NCBI RefSeq assembly: GCF_030819175.1
Contig: NZ_JAUTBJ010000002.1
Location: 3,905,001-3,969,000 of the forward strand
From: Sphingomonas sp. SORGH_AS_0879
GTDB taxonomy: Bacteria > Pseudomonadota > Alphaproteobacteria > Sphingomonadales > Sphingomonadaceae
Length of the DNA stretch: 64,000 nt
Direction of reading: 5' to 3'
Part shown: positions 16,605-24,924 of the stretch, piece after piece
Numbering within the stretch: the stretch's first letter is position 1
Layout: each line of letters begins with the position of its first letter
Program-made: the position numbers and the translations under genes
The notes under the pieces: generated by a model
Database searches by the model: none
Told to the model about the DNA's origin: nothing
The model's input: the letters and a program-made list of their open reading frames with translations, nothing else

Positions 16605-17375
16605 TCATGGCCGCGGCCGACGTCGGGTCGCTGTTGTTTCTGACGGCTTGGCGCTGGGGTCCGGCTCATGGTTCGTGGAGACCCAGCACCGCCGGGGCGA
16701 TCGAATGCATTCGTTGGGAGCATTGCGCAATTCGATGCCCATCGACCGCCCGAACAACCGCTTGGCTTCGATCTGGTCGAAGGTCCGGGTGATCCGCCTC
16801 GCGCGCCAGTCGACCTCATAGGCCTTGAAGGTGCCGAAGCTGTCGCAATTGCTGTGGGGCATGATCTCGGCGGCGAGGATCACCTTCTGCGATCCGCCTT
16901 GCCACTGAACGACGGCGACATTGGGATCTTCGCGCCAGCCGCATTTGACCGGGTGCCCGAACGCCGAGCGGATGAGCGGCGATAGGTCCGTTACCTGCAA
17001 CCCGTTCCGTCCCGCCGCGACGACGATCGCGCGATAGAGGCCGATCGCCCCGCCATCGCTGGTCGTCACCGCGAACGCTCTGGAATCCGGTGCCCAGAGG
17101 AGTTCTGAATTAACGCCAGCGCCGAGCGACACGGTGCCCGTTCCGAGCTTGCCGCGCACGCGCAGGGTGACTTCGCCGTCCGTGTTCTCCGTTTCCGTGT
17201 AGCGGGCGAGAACATGCGTTTGTCGATCCGGTGCCTCAAGCCGCAAGCCGGTCGGTGCACCGGCAATCCTGTGCCAGATCGGCTGCGCCTGACGCGCGTA
17301 GAAACCGGCCGGGGCCGCGGCGACCAATAAGGTCGCTGCAGCCGCAGCAAGGATCGATCGCAGGCGAAGGGTCAT
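16605..17375 (-). CDS. Exported hypothetical protein
   Basis: A 256-residue protein with a clear signal peptide (MTLRLRSILAAAAATLLVAA, then cleavage near APAG). The mature part has strand-rich segments such as LLWAPDSRAFAVTTSDGG, which looks like a beta-propeller-type blade, and paired cysteines in VKCGWRED, SNCDSF and ECIRSPRRCW that could form disulfides. It is probably periplasmic. No domain is recognised. It is the leftmost gene of the element, transcribed toward the left attachment site. Confidence 0.6.
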   Translation of the reverse strand: MTLRLRSILAAAAATLLVAAAPAGFYARQAQPIWHRIAGAPTGLRLEAPDRQTHVLARYTETENTDGEVTLRVRGKLGTGTVSLGAGVNSELLWAPDSRAFAVTTSDGGAIGLYRAIVVAAGRNGLQVTDLSPLIRSAFGHPVKCGWREDPNVAVVQWQGGSQKVILAAEIMPHSNCDSFGTFKAYEVDWRARRITRTFDQIEAKRLFGRSMGIELRNAPNECIRSPRRCWVSTNHEPDPSAKPSETTATRRRPRP

Positions 17376-17528
17376 ATCGCGAGGGTAATGGCACGTCGCA
17401 ACGCGTGCAATCAGACGTACCGAGGGAAGAGCAGCTGCGCACGGCGAAGCTGCCGGTGGAATGAAAAAACAGGCGGCCTGATCCGGACCCGAGACGGGCC
17501 GGTGATCCTCTCGCTGAAAGTGCCCAAC

Positions 17529-18047
17529 ATGTTGACCTCCCCGATCAAGCCGTCGCTCGATCCCTCGCTGCGCGTCCTGTCGCTGCCGCTCACCGCCCTC
17601 TACGAAGCACCCGTGCCGATCGGCGCACTGGCCGGTCTGCCCGCTGGCGTGCTCGACATCGCCTCGGCCAATCTCCTGATCGCCGCCACGCCCTGCGATC
17701 CGCCGCTATTCGGTATGAAGATGGAGGATGCCTGCACCCGCTTCGGGCGCGACGTCATGCTCGTGCGTACCGGGCTGTTCCCGGAGACGATGAACCCGGT
17801 CACGGTCGATGTCGCGCTGGTCGGGCCGGACGGGCCGTTCACGATGACTGACCTCGTCTTCATGCGACGGCGCGACGACAGCCTGTGGCTGGTGCCGCAG
17901 CGGGCCGGCGCTTTCGTGGAGATCCGGGGCGATGGCCTGGCGCTGCAGACGACGCCTCCTTTCGTCACCTGGGACGAGCGCTGCGACGGGGTCTGCCGCG
18001 CGGCCGCCGAGATCGTGCGGATCGTGACCTATCGGCGGGGACGCTGA
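17529..18047 (+). CDS. Hypothetical element-encoded protein
   Basis: About 172 residues from the ATG at 17529; the frame is open back to an ATG at 17388, but that N-terminal part is Arg/Cys-rich and looks non-coding. The protein is soluble with alternating strands, for example VTVDVALVGPDGPFTMTDLVF and DSLWLVPQRAGAFVEIRGDG, suggesting a beta-sandwich. No family is recognised. It is the first of a tight group with the genes at 18049 and 18687 (one-base gap, then 4-bp overlap), so they are likely co-transcribed. Confidence 0.5.
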   Translation: MLTSPIKPSLDPSLRVLSLPLTALYEAPVPIGALAGLPAGVLDIASANLLIAATPCDPPLFGMKMEDACTRFGRDVMLVRTGLFPETMNPVTVDVALVGPDGPFTMTDLVFMRRRDDSLWLVPQRAGAFVEIRGDGLALQTTPPFVTWDERCDGVCRAAAEIVRIVTYRRGR

Positions 18048-18048
18048 C

Positions 18049-18690
18049 ATGGCTGCGCGCAAGCCCCCCAAGCTGCCGGTCAAGCCGACGCCGACCGACG
18101 CCGATCCGCAGAGCTGGCTCTATCTGAACCCGTCCGGGCCGTCCCCGGCGGGGACGGTCTTTGCTGTCCTGCGCCGGGGCTACGCCGGTCGCGTCAACAG
18201 CGCGCTGGAGTTCGGCTATCGCAAGGCGCATCTCGGCCCCGCCGTCGCGGGCGCGGATCTCACCGCCTGGTCGCCCAACGTTGAGCGGCTGGAGGTGCTC
18301 CTCCCCGCAGGCGCCGACGACAGCCTCGCCGATCCGGCGACGCTGTTGGGGCAGATGGACGCGTATGCCGTCGAGCGCGAGAAGGCGCTGCTCACCTATC
18401 TGACGCTGCCGCTCGGCGACGTCGACCGGGTGCATGTCGGCTGGGAGCGGGCGCGCGCCTTCCTGCACGATCGGTTTGCCCGGGATCGCCAACTCGCGTC
18501 TGTCCTGATCCTGCATGCGCCGGGGACGATCAACGCCGCCTTCCCGCTCCACGCACACGCGTTGATCGTGCCCAGGCGCCTCACCGGTCTCGGCATCCGC
18601 CAGGGCCTGTACGACGAGGACATGATTCACGATCGCGGACAGGCGATCGTCGAGGCGATGTGGGCCGACCATCTGGCGGGATCCCGGTGA
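18049..18690 (+). CDS. Hypothetical protein with an HxH relaxase-like motif
   Basis: A 213-residue soluble protein. Near residue 177 the sequence FPLHAHALIVPRRL resembles the HUH metal-binding strand of MobA/MobL-type relaxases (His-x-His followed by a hydrophobic strand and Pro-Arg). The segment before it, LASVLILHAPGT, is also strand-like. No N-terminal catalytic tyrosine context is evident, and the protein is far shorter than the relaxase at 31894, so this is a weak resemblance. It is coupled to the next gene by a GTGA overlap. Confidence 0.5.
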   Translation: MAARKPPKLPVKPTPTDADPQSWLYLNPSGPSPAGTVFAVLRRGYAGRVNSALEFGYRKAHLGPAVAGADLTAWSPNVERLEVLLPAGADDSLADPATLLGQMDAYAVEREKALLTYLTLPLGDVDRVHVGWERARAFLHDRFARDRQLASVLILHAPGTINAAFPLHAHALIVPRRLTGLGIRQGLYDEDMIHDRGQAIVEAMWADHLAGSR

Positions 18691-19085
18691 CCGGCACACA
18701 GGACGGAGACAGCGCGGCGCTGGTCGATCTCGCCGGCCGGATCATGCTGACCCATGGCATCAATCCCGGCTATGCCATGCGCCTGCTCGACATCGACCGC
18801 GCCGAAGCCGAGGACATGGTTCATCTTGGTCGGCTGCGGTCGCCAACGGACACCGCTCGCGTGGAGCGGCTGCGCCTGTTCATCAACATCCTGATGCGTC
18901 TGGAATGGCGGCTGAACCACGACAGCCGCGCGATCCGCCATGTGCTGGACCTGCCGCTCGATGCGCTGGGCGGCGCTTCCCCTGCCGACCGGTTCGGCGG
19001 CAGCCTGGACGACCTGCGCGAACTGCGCGGCGCGATCGACAACGTCGCCGCGCCCGCGATCAAATGGTGGCGGGTCGGTCACTGA
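18687..19085 (+). CDS. Hypothetical protein, possibly MbcA/ParS/Xre antitoxin-like
   Basis: A 132-residue helical protein starting with GTG at 18687, which overlaps the upstream stop. The C-terminal half, DLPLDALGGASPADRF followed by SLDDLRELRGAIDN, resembles the DUF2384 region of ParS/MbcA antitoxins (Pro-Leu, Ala-Leu-Gly-Gly, Pro). No RES-domain toxin is adjacent, so a toxin-antitoxin role is not supported by context. The other reading is an uncharacterised component of the preceding gene pair. Confidence 0.45.
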   Translation: MTGTQDGDSAALVDLAGRIMLTHGINPGYAMRLLDIDRAEAEDMVHLGRLRSPTDTARVERLRLFINILMRLEWRLNHDSRAIRHVLDLPLDALGGASPADRFGGSLDDLRELRGAIDNVAAPAIKWWRVGH

Positions 19086-19154
19086 CCGCCCGCCAGAATG
19101 AAGAGGAGGCGAAGGCGATCCCGGATTGCGGGATGAAAACAGGAGTAAGCGACC

Positions 19155-19655
19155 ATGACCCACCACGACGACGCCATCCTCCGCGCCTACACCATTGCGG
19201 CGACCTGGCTTCTGCTCGGCAACCGCAAGCTGAAAGACGGCGTCGTCGTCACGGGTGGTGAGGCGCTCGATCAGGAAGAGCGCGCCCAGATGGCGCGGAC
19301 GGCGGCCCTGTCCAGCACCGACGTCGTCGCGCTCGAGTTCGGCACCACCGCGGACGGTCGATTCGGGCGGACCGGGATCACGGTCTACCTGCCGCGCGAC
19401 GAGGGCTGCTATGTCCAGACCGACTGCCGCTTCTGGCTGAGCAAGGCGGGCAACCGCGCCGTGATCCTGCCCCGGCAGGAATCTCGGGGGCATTTCCGCT
19501 TGTCGCCGCGCGAACTGATCCACATCGACGGCAAGCCGGCGGAGGATGTGGTCGACGGCATCGCGCGGGCGGATGCCTGGCTGGCTCGTCGGATGGGGGC
19601 GAAGTTTGCCAAGGCCGCGAACGCAGATTTCTTCAGCGTGCATGAACTGGCATGA
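19155..19655 (+). CDS. Hypothetical element-encoded protein
   Basis: A 166-residue soluble protein. A helical N-terminus (DAILRAYTIAATWLLL) is followed by a strand-rich region, GITVYLPRDEGCYVQTDCRFW, and a C-terminal helix, DVVDGIARADAWLARR. No catalytic motif or family is recognised. It lies 69 bp after the three-gene group in the same direction. The ATG follows AGGAGTAAGCGACC, a reasonable ribosome-binding site. Confidence 0.5.
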   Translation: MTHHDDAILRAYTIAATWLLLGNRKLKDGVVVTGGEALDQEERAQMARTAALSSTDVVALEFGTTADGRFGRTGITVYLPRDEGCYVQTDCRFWLSKAGNRAVILPRQESRGHFRLSPRELIHIDGKPAEDVVDGIARADAWLARRMGAKFAKAANADFFSVHELA

Positions 19656-20056
19656 TCACCTGCTTTCGCAAAAGGGCGTTCGCTCATGGCAGGCGCACGC
19701 GTCAAAGAGGGAATTGCTGGGTTTGGGGATGCGCTTCAGTCAAGTGCGGACCGGAAAGTCTGGTGGAGAGCCGCTGGTCCGCTTTCGGGCGGCCAAGGGC
19801 TAAACTGGACCTTCGTTCATAACGGGATGGGTTTCGCTCGACAGTGCGAATGACGACCTGCGGGGGACGGAGGTCGCCTACTGCGAAGGCTCTGATTGCC
19901 CATCTTGGCGTGCGGTAAACCGCCGTCTTGCGGGAACATGCGCGAACTAAATGGCGTGGCTTCAGTGGAGGGACGGTATGATCCTTGTCGAAACCGGTGC
20001 TTGTGGTAGGCATCGGTGGCGAGCAGTTCGCACTCACAGTCGAGGTCTAAACGCGG
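19656..20056. other. 400-bp stretch without a recognisable gene
   Basis: Every reading frame here is broken or lacks a plausible protein, and base composition is less GC-rich than the neighbours. It precedes the rightward Dnd-associated operon and probably holds that operon's promoter. I see no confident -35/-10 pair, repeat or RNA gene. Confidence 0.4.
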
Positions 20057-20254
20057 GTGGCGACAAACGAGGTTCTTGAGGAACAGCTGATGGAGGTAAG
20101 CAGCAGACACGGTGTGCCTGTCCGCGTCCTGCGGCGCCTCCTTGCTTTAGAAGATGATCATCGGAATCTCCACGGTTGGGGCGCTCGTCCGGCTCTGCGG
20201 CGAGACATCGCAGCGGTAATCGAGGAGGAGATGCGGGAAGGTGCCGCGGACTGA
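20057..20254 (+). CDS. Small DNA-modification-system-associated protein
   Basis: A 65-residue basic/acidic helical protein beginning GTG-GCG-ACA. Its helices (VLEEQLMEVSSRHGVPVRVLRRLL and DIAAVIEEEM) look like a small DNA- or protein-binding unit. Short proteins of this kind are found at the head of phosphorothioation-linked operons, and I assign it by that position and general resemblance. Its stop overlaps the ATPase ATG (TGATG), so translation is coupled. No biochemical role is known to me. Confidence 0.6.
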   Translation: MATNEVLEEQLMEVSSRHGVPVRVLRRLLALEDDHRNLHGWGARPALRRDIAAVIEEEMREGAAD

Positions 20255-22296
20255 TGCGTTTCCTCCGGATCGAACTTTCCAACATCTTCGCCTATGATCG
20301 CGCGGTCTCCATCGATCTGTCGGTGACCACGCCAGAGCGGCCGATTGTGCTTGTCTGGGGCAGGAACGGCATGGGTAAGACGAGCTTTCTCAATTCAATG
20401 AAGCTCCTGTTCATCGGCACTGACGACGACCGACTGCGCCACGTCGGCTTCCCGCCACGCAAGCTGCAACCGAAGGCCTACGTGCTCGGCGACGAGGGCG
20501 GCTGGTCAGGCGTCATCAACAGGCGCGCGCGTCATCGTGCGCAGAGCACCGGCGTGCCGGTGACCGCCCACGTTGGGGCCACGTGGGAGATGCCCGACGG
20601 GAGGATCATAACCGCGACGAGAAGTTGGACGTCGAGCGGCGGCGGGTTCCAGGAGGGGCTGGTCGTGACCGACGGTGAGGCTCGGCTGACCGGGCTCGCG
20701 GCGGGTGAGCGGCTCGAGGAGTTCATGCCCCGGGAGTTCGTCGGCTTCTTCTTCTTCGACGGTGAAGACATTAAGAGCCTCGCCGAGGCCGACGGGATCT
20801 ATCAGACCCAGTTTGATCGTCTGCTTCGCATCACCTTCGTGGACAGTCTCGCCGGCGAGGTGCGCAAGCTCGCGGCCGACCGGGGTCGCGGCATGCTAAG
20901 CGACAGTCTGCGGGAACAGATTCAACAGGCCGAAGAGAGTTTGCTGCGGCTGAGGAATGGTCGCGAGATCGCACAGCAGGAGCTCGAGCGGCTGAATGCG
21001 CTTCTGAATGTGGACGAGGCCGATCTGCGGCGTCAGCTGATCAAGCGCGAGAACCTCAGCGGCGGTGCGTCGGAGGCCAAGCGCGAGGCTCTAGAACGGC
21101 GGCAGGGCGATCTGCGCGCCGACCTCGCGCGCGTGGAGAGCGAGATCATCGAGAGGGCGCCGGCCGACGCTCCGATGCTGGCCAACCTCGAGCTTCTGGT
21201 CGCGGCTGAGGAGGCACTCCGTCACCGCCTCAAGTCGCTCGGTGGCAACGCGCACGACGTGTCGGGCCGTATCGTGGGCGCGCTACCGAGGTGGTTGGAC
21301 GAGATCGATCTGCCCGTCGACCTTGATGAGAGACGCAGGGTGGTGGCGTTCCTGTCCGAGCGCATGACAGGGTTAACCGCGGCGCCCAGAACGGGAGGCC
21401 CGTTCGACTCCCTCGACGCTTTGCACGCGCAGCGCATGCTGGACGACGTCATGCGCTGGACGACGGCCGGCCGCGACCTTCGCCGTGGCCAGGTGGCCCT
21501 GCTTGCACAGGTCCGCCGCCTCCGTGGCGATCTGGCCGACCTCGCAGAGGAGATGATGCAGCTGGAGGTCGGCTCGCAGACGACCCTCGAACGGTACAGG
21601 GAGGCCGCGGCGGCCGTCGCCGCGCTCGAGGTCCGCGTGGCCGAATACAACCAAGCGATCGGACGGTACCGCACGCAGCTCGACGAGGCCGATCAGCGAG
21701 AGCGGAACGCGGCCGAGCTCCTGGCGGGTCTGCGCGCCCGGGAGGACGAGGAACTGCGCAACCAGGAGGAGTCGCGCCATATCCTCAAGATCAGCGCGGC
21801 GCTCGTCGACCTGAGGGAGGGGCTGCGCTCCGCGCTCAGAGGACGTCTCGAGGATCGGATCAACGAGCGCTTCCAGTCACTGCTGCACGACAATGAGGTG
21901 GTCGAGAGGGTCGCGATCGATGAGAGCTACACGCTCACGTTTTACGGTCGCCTTGGTGACCGCATCGGTCGATCGAGCCTTTCGAGCGGCCTCAAGCAGC
22001 TTGCCGCGACGGCGCTTCTCTGGGCGCTGAAGGACACGTCGGGGGTGGTGATGCCGGTCGCTGTCGACACTCCGCTCGGGCGCATCGATCGGGCTAACCA
22101 GGGCAGGATGCTCCGTGACTACTATCCCCGCGTCGCGGAGCAGGTGATCGTGCTCCCGACGGACGCTGAGATCGACGCGGAGAAGTATCGCATGCTGCTG
22201 CCGCACGTCGCGACCGAGTACCTGATCGAGAATCCTTTCGGCGACGGGGCCGGAATCTCGCAGGGTAGCCTCATGCCGGAGAGCGTACGTGGTTGA
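20254..22296 (+). CDS. DndD-like SMC/Rad50-type ATPase, second copy
   Basis: A 680-residue ATPase of the Rad50/SMC shape: Walker A GRNGMGKTSFLN near residue 38, a long central coiled coil (about residues 220-560, e.g. LLRLRNGREIAQQELERLNA), a signature-like SSLSSGLKQLAATA, and Walker B/D-loop VAVDTPLGRID. The VDTPLxRxD end is shared with the dndD product encoded at 26276 (VVDTPLSRLD). The length also fits DndD. As a paralogue in the opposite operon, it may recognise or remodel phosphorothioated or unmodified DNA. It overlaps both neighbours. Confidence 0.8.
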   Translation: MRFLRIELSNIFAYDRAVSIDLSVTTPERPIVLVWGRNGMGKTSFLNSMKLLFIGTDDDRLRHVGFPPRKLQPKAYVLGDEGGWSGVINRRARHRAQSTGVPVTAHVGATWEMPDGRIITATRSWTSSGGGFQEGLVVTDGEARLTGLAAGERLEEFMPREFVGFFFFDGEDIKSLAEADGIYQTQFDRLLRITFVDSLAGEVRKLAADRGRGMLSDSLREQIQQAEESLLRLRNGREIAQQELERLNALLNVDEADLRRQLIKRENLSGGASEAKREALERRQGDLRADLARVESEIIERAPADAPMLANLELLVAAEEALRHRLKSLGGNAHDVSGRIVGALPRWLDEIDLPVDLDERRRVVAFLSERMTGLTAAPRTGGPFDSLDALHAQRMLDDVMRWTTAGRDLRRGQVALLAQVRRLRGDLADLAEEMMQLEVGSQTTLERYREAAAAVAALEVRVAEYNQAIGRYRTQLDEADQRERNAAELLAGLRAREDEELRNQEESRHILKISAALVDLREGLRSALRGRLEDRINERFQSLLHDNEVVERVAIDESYTLTFYGRLGDRIGRSSLSSGLKQLAATALLWALKDTSGVVMPVAVDTPLGRIDRANQGRMLRDYYPRVAEQVIVLPTDAEIDAEKYRMLLPHVATEYLIENPFGDGAGISQGSLMPESVRG

Positions 22297-23785
22297 TCGG
22301 ATTCATCTGTCCGGAGAGGATCGCGAGACTCTGCAGTCCGTCCTTCGCAAGGGCCTCGCGCAGAGGACGGAGCAGTGGCTCCCCGCCAGGATCGCGCTTG
22401 CCCAGTCGCTCCGTATACCCGAACCCCCCGACGCCGAGCGCTACAAGGCGCTCTCGTCCCGACCGGGAGGCGTCGAGATGCACGCGCCCCAGCTCATCGG
22501 GGAGGGAAGGGGCCGCGGCGGCGACCTCACCGACGTCATGAGAGCCATGCTCTCCATCTACCACGGCGCGGACGTGGCGGAGGACGACGAGCTGCTGCGG
22601 GATCTGCTGCAGCGGCACGTCAGGCGGGGTCTGGACCACATCCGAGCGAGATGGGACGGCGAACGCGACTTCGTCGACTACATGCTGGACGACCTCTACT
22701 TCGACGAAGGCGCGGTCGACGAGGCGGCGGCCGCTACCGCCGATGGCGAGGAGAGGCTCGCGCGTGTGCTGGGCCAGCTCGGCGTCGGCGCCACCGTCGT
22801 CGAGGTGCGCGACGGACCCAGGCTCACCCGGTTCACCCTCGACCTCCACTCCCTTGAGGATCTTGACCGCCTCCGGCGCAACCTCGCCAAGCTGGCGTTC
22901 GCGCTGGGCTTGGACGACAATGCCATTACCCAGACCCGTGCGCCGGGCGAGCAGCAAGTCCACCTTCTCGTCCCGAGGCCCCCGGCGACGTGGCGCACCG
23001 TCTCCTGGGTGGATCTGCGCGGCGAACTCTCCTCGGCGCAGGCACGCGCCATGCGGCTTCCGCTCTGCCTCGGCACGGATGCGATGGGGACGCCGCTCCT
23101 GCGGGATCTTGCCGACGCGCCGCACCTGCTCGTCGCCGGCACCACCGGCAGCGGGAAGAGCATGACGCTGCACGCGATGCTGCTCTCGCTCATCGAGGCG
23201 CCCGACGCCGCGAGCGAGCTCCTGTTGATAGATCCGAAGGCGGTGGAGTTTTCCGCCTACTCGAAGTTCCCGCGGCTCCGCACCGGCGGCGTCGTCACGA
23301 CGGCTGACGCCGCGCTGGTCGCACTCGAGGATCTCGTCGAGGAGATGGGCGTCCGACAGGAGAGGATGCGCGCCCTCGACGCTCGCGACATCGACGAAGC
23401 AAATGCGCTGGGTGCGCGCATGCACCGCATCGTCGTCGTGGTCGACGAGCTCGCCGACCTCTTCTTCTCCAAGAGCGATGTCGAGACGCCGCTGATCAGG
23501 CTGGCGCAGAAGGCTCGATCTTCCGGCATCCACCTCGTGCTGGCGACGCAGCGTCCTGAAGCGGCGACCTTCTCGGGCTTGCTGCGGTCGAACATCCCGA
23601 GCCGGATCGCTTTGACGGTCCAGAAGGCTGCGGAGTCGCGGATCATCCTGGACGAGGGCGGTGCGGAGGCGCTGCAGAAGCGGGGCGACATGCTTGTGCG
23701 GTTCACCGGCGAGAGCACGGTGCGGGCGCATGGCTGTCGCATACTGCCCGGCGACATCCAGGCCGCCATGGGAGATTTGCGATGA
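22289..23785 (+). CDS. DndE-domain/FtsK-HerA-type translocase fusion
   Basis: A 498-residue protein starting with GTG, overlapping the ATPase gene by 8 bp. Residues 1-120 resemble DndE (IHLSGEDRETLQSVLRKG, LPARIALAQSLRIPEPPD and LLRDLLQRHVRRGLDHI), the nicked-DNA-binding subunit of PT modification. Residues about 200-498 are an FtsK/SpoIIIE-type motor: Walker A AGTTGSGKSMTLH near 284, LLLIDPKAVEF, Walker B IVVVVDELADLFF, and the LVLATQRPEA sensor motif. No membrane or gamma domain is present. The fusion suggests a DNA pump loaded at PT-type sites. Confidence 0.82.
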   Translation: MVDRIHLSGEDRETLQSVLRKGLAQRTEQWLPARIALAQSLRIPEPPDAERYKALSSRPGGVEMHAPQLIGEGRGRGGDLTDVMRAMLSIYHGADVAEDDELLRDLLQRHVRRGLDHIRARWDGERDFVDYMLDDLYFDEGAVDEAAAATADGEERLARVLGQLGVGATVVEVRDGPRLTRFTLDLHSLEDLDRLRRNLAKLAFALGLDDNAITQTRAPGEQQVHLLVPRPPATWRTVSWVDLRGELSSAQARAMRLPLCLGTDAMGTPLLRDLADAPHLLVAGTTGSGKSMTLHAMLLSLIEAPDAASELLLIDPKAVEFSAYSKFPRLRTGGVVTTADAALVALEDLVEEMGVRQERMRALDARDIDEANALGARMHRIVVVVDELADLFFSKSDVETPLIRLAQKARSSGIHLVLATQRPEAATFSGLLRSNIPSRIALTVQKAAESRIILDEGGAEALQKRGDMLVRFTGESTVRAHGCRILPGDIQAAMGDLR

Positions 23786-24924
23786 GCCTCCGGGTGAGCG
23801 ACTGGAAGATGGTCGGACTGACCCTCAGCGAGGTCGGCCCGTTCAGATCCGGCAAGCGCGAGTTCTCGTTCATAGGGGAGACCGCTCCCGCCGACGCGGA
23901 TCCGGGCTCGAGCCCGGGTCCAAGCAACCTCTACATGCTCCTCGCGCCCAACGGCATGGGCAAGACGACCGTCATGGAATCGATCCACGGGCTTTTCGGT
24001 CTCATGGCCGATCCCGTAGCCGGACGCTTCTCGAACCCGCGGCATGGAGGTGCGGCCCAGCTTGACGTCCGGGCGTCCTGGGAGATCGATGGCGCGAGCC
24101 AGACAGTCCTGCTGTCGATATGGACCGGCGCCGACGCGCCGCTGAAGTTCTGGACCGAGGATCAGATAGCGGATCAGGTCCAGGCCGAAGGGTGGGTGCG
24201 GCTCGGACTGACGAGCGGTCTTCAGGGGCCGATCGTACTTCCGGGAACCGACGACCTCGGCCGTAGGCTCTTCACGACCATCCGCGAGGGGCAGAGCGAC
24301 AAGACGCGGTCGCTGACGGATGAACCAAGCCTCCTGCCCACCGTCCTCTACTTTCCTGCTGACCGATCCCTTGTCGCGCCCCAAGGCGAGAGGGTCGTCA
24401 TACCTCCCGAAGACTGGGGCTATTCGCCAGTGTACCGGTTCGGGCACGACGGTCCTGAGTGGCGTACCACCGTGGACAGCCTCTTCGTATGGCTTGAGTG
24501 GCTCGGCGAGGAGAACGTCAAGCCGTTCCTCGACCGCGTGAGCAGGCACGTCTTCGAGGATGAGAGCGGGAAGACGATCCTCAGGCCCGAGCGCGCCGAA
24601 CTTACGACCTACGTCGCGACGAGGGACGGTCCGCATCCGCTCGCCGGTTTGAGCCATGGCGAGCGAGCGCTGCTGCAGATGTTCGGCCGCATCTTCAGCT
24701 ACAGCACGTCCAACACTATCGTGCTCATCGACGAGATAGAGCTTCATCTGCACACGAGATGGGTGAACAGGATGTTCCGTGAGTTGAAGGCGATGCTTGT
24801 GGATAAACCCGGGGTGTCATTGTTCTTCTCGACGCACGACCGCGAGCTGATCAAGACGTTTGACTACGAGAACCCAGAAGTTGGCCTGACGAAGGGCGGC
24901 TTCCTAATCGATGAGATGAATTGA
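23782..24924 (+). CDS. AAA/ABC-type ATPase (OLD-family-like) partner of a TOPRIM-like protein
   Basis: A 380-residue ATPase: Walker A APNGMGKTTVME near residue 55, signature LSHGERALLQMF, Walker B TIVLIDEIELHLH and a switch His in FFSTHDRELI. This layout is that of AAA_15/AAA_21 proteins, which in OLD-type systems drive a TOPRIM nuclease carried on the same or the next polypeptide. ATGA overlap with the FtsK-type gene and a TGATG overlap with the following gene place it firmly in the operon. A restriction role is inferred. Confidence 0.8.
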   Translation: MSLRVSDWKMVGLTLSEVGPFRSGKREFSFIGETAPADADPGSSPGPSNLYMLLAPNGMGKTTVMESIHGLFGLMADPVAGRFSNPRHGGAAQLDVRASWEIDGASQTVLLSIWTGADAPLKFWTEDQIADQVQAEGWVRLGLTSGLQGPIVLPGTDDLGRRLFTTIREGQSDKTRSLTDEPSLLPTVLYFPADRSLVAPQGERVVIPPEDWGYSPVYRFGHDGPEWRTTVDSLFVWLEWLGEENVKPFLDRVSRHVFEDESGKTILRPERAELTTYVATRDGPHPLAGLSHGERALLQMFGRIFSYSTSNTIVLIDEIELHLHTRWVNRMFRELKAMLVDKPGVSLFFSTHDRELIKTFDYENPEVGLTKGGFLIDEMN

